Part shown: positions 60,533-64,000 of the stretch, in pieces
Layout: each line of letters starts with the position of its first letter
Numbering within the stretch: the stretch's first letter is position 1
Assembly (NCBI GenBank): GCA_947455205.1
Contig: CANGNF010000006.1
Coordinates: 62,001-126,000 of the forward strand
From: Acetobacteraceae bacterium
Lineage (GTDB): Bacteria; Pseudomonadota; Alphaproteobacteria; Acetobacterales; Acetobacteraceae
Direction: 5' to 3'
DNA length: 64,000 nt
Made by a program: the position numbers and the translations under genes
Notes under the pieces: model-generated
Databases searched by the model: none
What the model saw: only the letters and a program-made list of their open reading frames with translations
Told to the model about the DNA's origin: nothing

Positions 60533-63500
60533 ATGATCGCCCTTGTCCGCATCGCCCTGGCACGCCCCTACACCTTCGTGGTCATGGCGGTGATGATCGT
60601 GCTGGCCGGTGGGCTGGCGGCGTGGAAGACCCCGGCCGACATCTTCCCCAACATCCCCGTGCCGGTGGTGGCGGTGGCCTGGACCTTCAACGGCCTGTCA
60701 CCGGAGGACATGGCCGGGCGCATCATCACGCCCTACCAGCGCACGCTGACCACCACGGTCAATGACATCGAGCACCTGGAGGCGACCTCCTATGCCGGTG
60801 TCGGCATCGTCAAGGTGTTCTTCCAGCCCGGCGCCGATGTGCGGCTGGCCAACGCGCAGATCACCGCAGTCAGTCAGACCCTGCTGCGCCAGTTGCCGCC
60901 CGGCACCACGCCGCCGCTGATCCTGAACTACAATGCCTCCACCGTGCCCATCGTGCAGATCGCGCTGGGCGGGCGTGGCCTGACCGAGCAGCAGCTGTTC
61001 GACTTCGGCTTCAACTTCATGCGGACCCGGCTGGTGACGGTGCAGGGCGCCGCGGTGCCGCTGCCCTTCGGCGGCCGGCAGCGGCAGATCCTGATCGACC
61101 TGGACCCCGAGGCGCTGCATTCCAAGGGGCTCTCGGCCGCCGATGTCGCCAACGCCATCGCGGCGCAGACCCAGATCACCCCGGCCGGCTTCGCCAAGAT
61201 CGGCGCCTTCCAGCTCAACCTCAACCTGAACAACGCGCCGGGCAACGTGGCGGAACTGGCGGCGCTGCCGATCCGCACGCTGAACGGCGCCACCATCACC
61301 ATCGCCGACGTGGCGGATGTGCGCGACGGCTCCGCCCCGCAGCAGAACGTGGTGCATGTGGACGGCCAGCGCTCGGTGCTGATGACGGTGCTGAAGTCCG
61401 GCGCCACCTCCACCATCGACATCGTCAACAACATCCGCGCGCTGATCCCGCGGCTGCGGCCCAGCCTGCCGCCGGAGTTGACGATCGAGCTGCTGAACGA
61501 CCAGTCCACCTTCGTGAAGGCCGCCATCGAGGGCGTCGTCGCGGAAGGCGCGCTGGCGGCGGCGTTGACCTCGCTGATGATCCTGCTGTTCCTCGGCTCC
61601 TGGCGCTCCACCGTCATCATCGCCATCTCGATCCCGCTGGCCATCCTGGCGGCCATCGCCGCGCTGGCTGCCTTCGGGCAGACGCTGAATGTGATGACGC
61701 TGGGCGGCCTGGCGCTGGCGGTGGGCATCCTGGTGGACGACGCCACCGTCACCATCGAGAACATCAACTGGCACCTGGAACAGGGCAAGGGCGTGCGGGA
61801 GGCGATCATGGACGGCGCGGCGCAGATCGTGGTGCCGGCCTTCGTCTCGCTGCTGTGCATCTGCATCGTCTTCGTGCCGATGTTCTTCCTGCCCGGCGTC
61901 TCCGGCTTCCTGTTCGTGCCCATGGCGCTGTCGGTCATCTTCGCCATGGTGGCCAGCTTCATCCTGTCGCGCACGCTGGTGCCGACCATGGCGGCCTACC
62001 TGCTGCGCCCGCACGACCCGCATGGCCATGCCGGCCCGCGCGGCCCGCTGGGCCGGCTGCAGCAGGGCTTCGAGAACGGCTTCGACCGGCTGCGCCACGG
62101 CTACAGCGGCCTGGTCGGCCTGGCGGTGGCGCGGCCGGGCGCGACCATCATCGGCTTCCTCGGCTTCTGCGTGGCCAGCCTGGGGCTGGTGCCGCTGCTG
62201 GGGCAGAACTTCTTCCCCGAGGTGGACAGCGGCGGCATCGTGCTGCATGTCCGCGCCCCCGCCGGCACCCGGGTGGAGGAAACCTCCGCGCTGCTGGACC
62301 GCGTGCAGCGGGAGGTCCGGCGCCTGCTGCCGGAAGGCGAGATCCGCGCCATGGTCGACAATGTCGGCCTGCCCGGCAGCAGCATCAACATCACCTACGG
62401 GTCCTCCGGCACCATCGGCCCGATGGACGGCGACATCCTGATCGGGCTGAACCACGGCCACGCCCCCACCGCCCGGCACGTGGCGCTGCTGCGGGCGGAA
62501 CTGCCGCGGCTGTTCCCCACCGCCACCTTCTCCTTCCTGCCGGCCGACATCACCAGCCAGATCGTGAACTTCGGCGCCCCGGCACCGATCGACATCCAGG
62601 TGGCCGGGCCGAACCGAGAGGCCAACCAGGAACACGCCCAGCGCATCCTGCGCGCGCTGCGCGACATCGACGGCCTGGCCGATGCGCGCATCCAGCAGCC
62701 CGCCGGCCAGCCGGAACTGCGCTTCACCGTGGACCGCACCCGGATCAGCGCGCTGGGGCTGGAGACGCGCGACGTGACCACCAGCCTGGCCGGGGCGCTG
62801 GCCGGTTCCCTGCAGACCGCGCCGGTGTACTGGCTGAACCCGGCCAATGGCGTGACCTACCCGGTGGTGGCGCAAACCCCGGAATACCTGGTGGATACGC
62901 TGGGCGAGCTGGGCGCGCTGCCGGTGACGGGACGCCAGGGCGGCGAGCCGCAGGTGCTGGCGGCCCTCGGCAGCTTCAGCCGCGGCACCACGCAGTCGGT
63001 GGTGTCGCAGTACAACATCCAGTCGGTGGTCAACATCTTCGGCACGCCGCAGGGCCGCGACCTGGGCGCGGTGGGCGCCGACGTGCTGCGCGCCATCGCC
63101 AGCGTGGACGCAGAGCGCCCGCCGGCCATCACCGTGACGCTGCGCGGCCAGTACCAGACCATGGCGACGGCCTTCGCCGGCATGGGCTGGGGGCTGCTGG
63201 GCGCCGTGGTGATGATCTACCTGCTCATCGTCATCAACTTCCAGTCCTGGCTGGACCCCTTCGTCATCGTCGCCGCGCTGCCGGCGGCGCTGGCCGGCAT
63301 CGCCTGGATGCTGTTCGTCACCGGAACCCCGCTCTCGGTCCCGGCGCTGACCGGCGCCATCATGTGCATGGGCGTCGCCACCGCCAATTCCATCCTGGTC
63401 ATCAGCTTCGCGCGGGAACGCCTGGCGCTGGTGGGGGATGCCCGCCGCGCGGCGTGGGAGGCGGGCGTCACCCGCTTCCGCCCGGTGCTGATGACGGCGT

Positions 63501-63688
63501 TGGCCATGGTCATCGGCATGGCGCCCATGGCGCTGGGCCTGGGCGAGGGTGGCGAGCAGAACGCGCCGCTGGGCCGCGCCGTCATCGGCGGGCTGATCTT
63601 CGCCACTTGCGCCTCCCTGGTCTTCGTGCCCACCGTCTTCGCCCTGGTGCATCGCCGCCACGGCACCGGAGAAACCGCCCATGGCTGA
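60533..63688 (+). CDS. RND-family efflux permease (AcrB/MdtB-type)
   Basis: A 1051-residue inner-membrane proton-driven exporter with 12 helices and two large periplasmic loops. N-terminal ARPYTFVVMAVMIVLAGGLA, TM4 with the proton-relay pair Asp402-Asp403 in LAVGILVDDATVTIENINWH, and a second-half repeat with MCMGVATANSILVISFARER. The TM10 lysine region and PGVSGFLFVPMALSV are typical. Substrates may be drugs, solvents or metabolites. It overlaps its adaptor gene by 8 bp. The permease-before-adaptor order is the reverse of acrAB. Confidence 0.93.
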   Translation: MIALVRIALARPYTFVVMAVMIVLAGGLAAWKTPADIFPNIPVPVVAVAWTFNGLSPEDMAGRIITPYQRTLTTTVNDIEHLEATSYAGVGIVKVFFQPGADVRLANAQITAVSQTLLRQLPPGTTPPLILNYNASTVPIVQIALGGRGLTEQQLFDFGFNFMRTRLVTVQGAAVPLPFGGRQRQILIDLDPEALHSKGLSAADVANAIAAQTQITPAGFAKIGAFQLNLNLNNAPGNVAELAALPIRTLNGATITIADVADVRDGSAPQQNVVHVDGQRSVLMTVLKSGATSTIDIVNNIRALIPRLRPSLPPELTIELLNDQSTFVKAAIEGVVAEGALAAALTSLMILLFLGSWRSTVIIAISIPLAILAAIAALAAFGQTLNVMTLGGLALAVGILVDDATVTIENINWHLEQGKGVREAIMDGAAQIVVPAFVSLLCICIVFVPMFFLPGVSGFLFVPMALSVIFAMVASFILSRTLVPTMAAYLLRPHDPHGHAGPRGPLGRLQQGFENGFDRLRHGYSGLVGLAVARPGATIIGFLGFCVASLGLVPLLGQNFFPEVDSGGIVLHVRAPAGTRVEETSALLDRVQREVRRLLPEGEIRAMVDNVGLPGSSINITYGSSGTIGPMDGDILIGLNHGHAPTARHVALLRAELPRLFPTATFSFLPADITSQIVNFGAPAPIDIQVAGPNREANQEHAQRILRALRDIDGLADARIQQPAGQPELRFTVDRTRISALGLETRDVTTSLAGALAGSLQTAPVYWLNPANGVTYPVVAQTPEYLVDTLGELGALPVTGRQGGEPQVLAALGSFSRGTTQSVVSQYNIQSVVNIFGTPQGRDLGAVGADVLRAIASVDAERPPAITVTLRGQYQTMATAFAGMGWGLLGAVVMIYLLIVINFQSWLDPFVIVAALPAALAGIAWMLFVTGTPLSVPALTGAIMCMGVATANSILVISFARERLALVGDARRAAWEAGVTRFRPVLMTALAMVIGMAPMALGLGEGGEQNAPLGRAVIGGLIFATCASLVFVPTVFALVHRRHGTGETAHG

Positions 63689-64000
63689 GGCCCCGACGCC
63701 CGCGCCGCCGCAGGCCAGCGGCGCCAAGGTGCTGCGCAACCTCTTCCTGCTGGCGCTGCTGCTGGGCGGCGGGCTCTACGCCACGCTGGCCAGCCGCGAC
63801 ACCGCCGCCGAGCGCCTGCGCGAGACCACGGTGGCGGCGGCGCTGCCCAGTGTCAGCGTGCTGCAACCCGGCGAGGTGAAGCCGAAGGCCCTGGTGCTGC
63901 CGGCCCGGCTGCAGGCCTGGACCGAGGCGCCGGTCTTCGCCCGCAACAACGGCTTCCTGCGCGCCCGCCATGCCGACCTGGGCGACCAGGTCCGCGCCGG
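63681..64000 (+). CDS. RND efflux membrane fusion protein, N-terminal part
   Basis: The first 106 residues of a HlyD/AcrA-type periplasmic adaptor, cut by the window end. A cytoplasmic tail is followed by one anchoring helix (LRNLFLLALLLGGGLYATLA), then VSVLQPGEVKPKALVLPARL and the start of the lipoyl/barrel-sandwich domain (APVFARNNGFLRARHADLGD). The 8-bp overlap with the permease gene shows that the two form an operon. Confidence 0.88.
   Translation, partial: MAEAPTPAPPQASGAKVLRNLFLLALLLGGGLYATLASRDTAAERLRETTVAAALPSVSVLQPGEVKPKALVLPARLQAWTEAPVFARNNGFLRARHADLGDQVRA

Noticed and set aside
60698-63739. A 1013-codon open frame on the minus strand opposite the RND permease gene
   Set aside because: Its His/Gln/Arg/Gly-rich peptide is what the complement of a GC-rich gene yields; the plus strand holds a textbook RND protein. 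Similar shadows lie opposite the acylase (16775-19072) and malate synthase (34177-36168).

Overview
The window is roughly 70% GC and densely packed, with many ATGA/GTGA start-stop overlaps. The gene set points to an Alphaproteobacterium, most likely an Acetobacteraceae close to Roseomonas (inference from gene content; no 16S or marker gene is present). The clues are a PhaR/PhaA/PhaB polyhydroxyalkanoate set, the metX-metW / chorismate mutase-hisC-tyrA neighbourhood, and five orphan tripartite tricarboxylate (TTT, Bug/TctC-type) binding proteins. No tRNA, rRNA, IS element, phage or CRISPR array was seen.

Layout. 1-4.2 kb: end of treY translationally coupled to otsA (two trehalose routes), then a dihydropyrimidinase-like amidohydrolase. 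4.2-10.5 kb: envelope protein, XRE regulator, phaR, a PhaC-like hydrolase, two lipoproteins and phaA. 10.5-24.1 kb: mixed accessory and housekeeping genes (2OG-Fe oxygenase, binding proteins, methyltransferase/gloB, penicillin-acylase-like enzyme, GST, cupin, EamA transporter, YciI, catalase-like protein, phaB). 24.1-24.5 kb: no protein gene, but a structured putative sRNA with a strong terminator, then two tandem palindromic repeats. 24.5-30.7 kb: amino-acid binding protein, metXW, and an aromatic/histidine amino-acid operon. 30.7-38.8 kb: zinc protease, CoA transferase plus Bug receptor, malate synthase G, GntR regulator, gamma-glutamyltransferase-like enzyme. 39-43.2 kb: globin-coupled chemoreceptor, three consecutive palindromes, racemase-like protein plus Bug receptor, STAS and DUF2283 proteins. 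43.2-51.5 kb: deacetylase/porin pair, amidase-FAH-Bug operon, a 28-bp tandem hairpin repeat, M20 peptidase and SGNH hydrolase. 51.5-60.5 kb: the most interesting block, an SDR gene and a divergent IclR-headed operon around a palindromic operator. The operon encodes a four-carbon acid sugar kinase, a PdxA2-type dehydrogenase, a frameshifted Fe-alcohol dehydrogenase, a four-Asp-box protein, a DapA-family aldolase and a Bug receptor, followed by a LigJ-type hydratase. 60.5 kb to the end: RND efflux pump and the start of its membrane fusion protein.

The genes share two themes. One is carbon and stress storage: trehalose and PHA, with matching PhaR-type operators in front of phaA and phaB, about 15 kb apart. 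The other is uptake and breakdown of small organic acids, where Bug receptors sit beside the enzymes likely to process their ligands.
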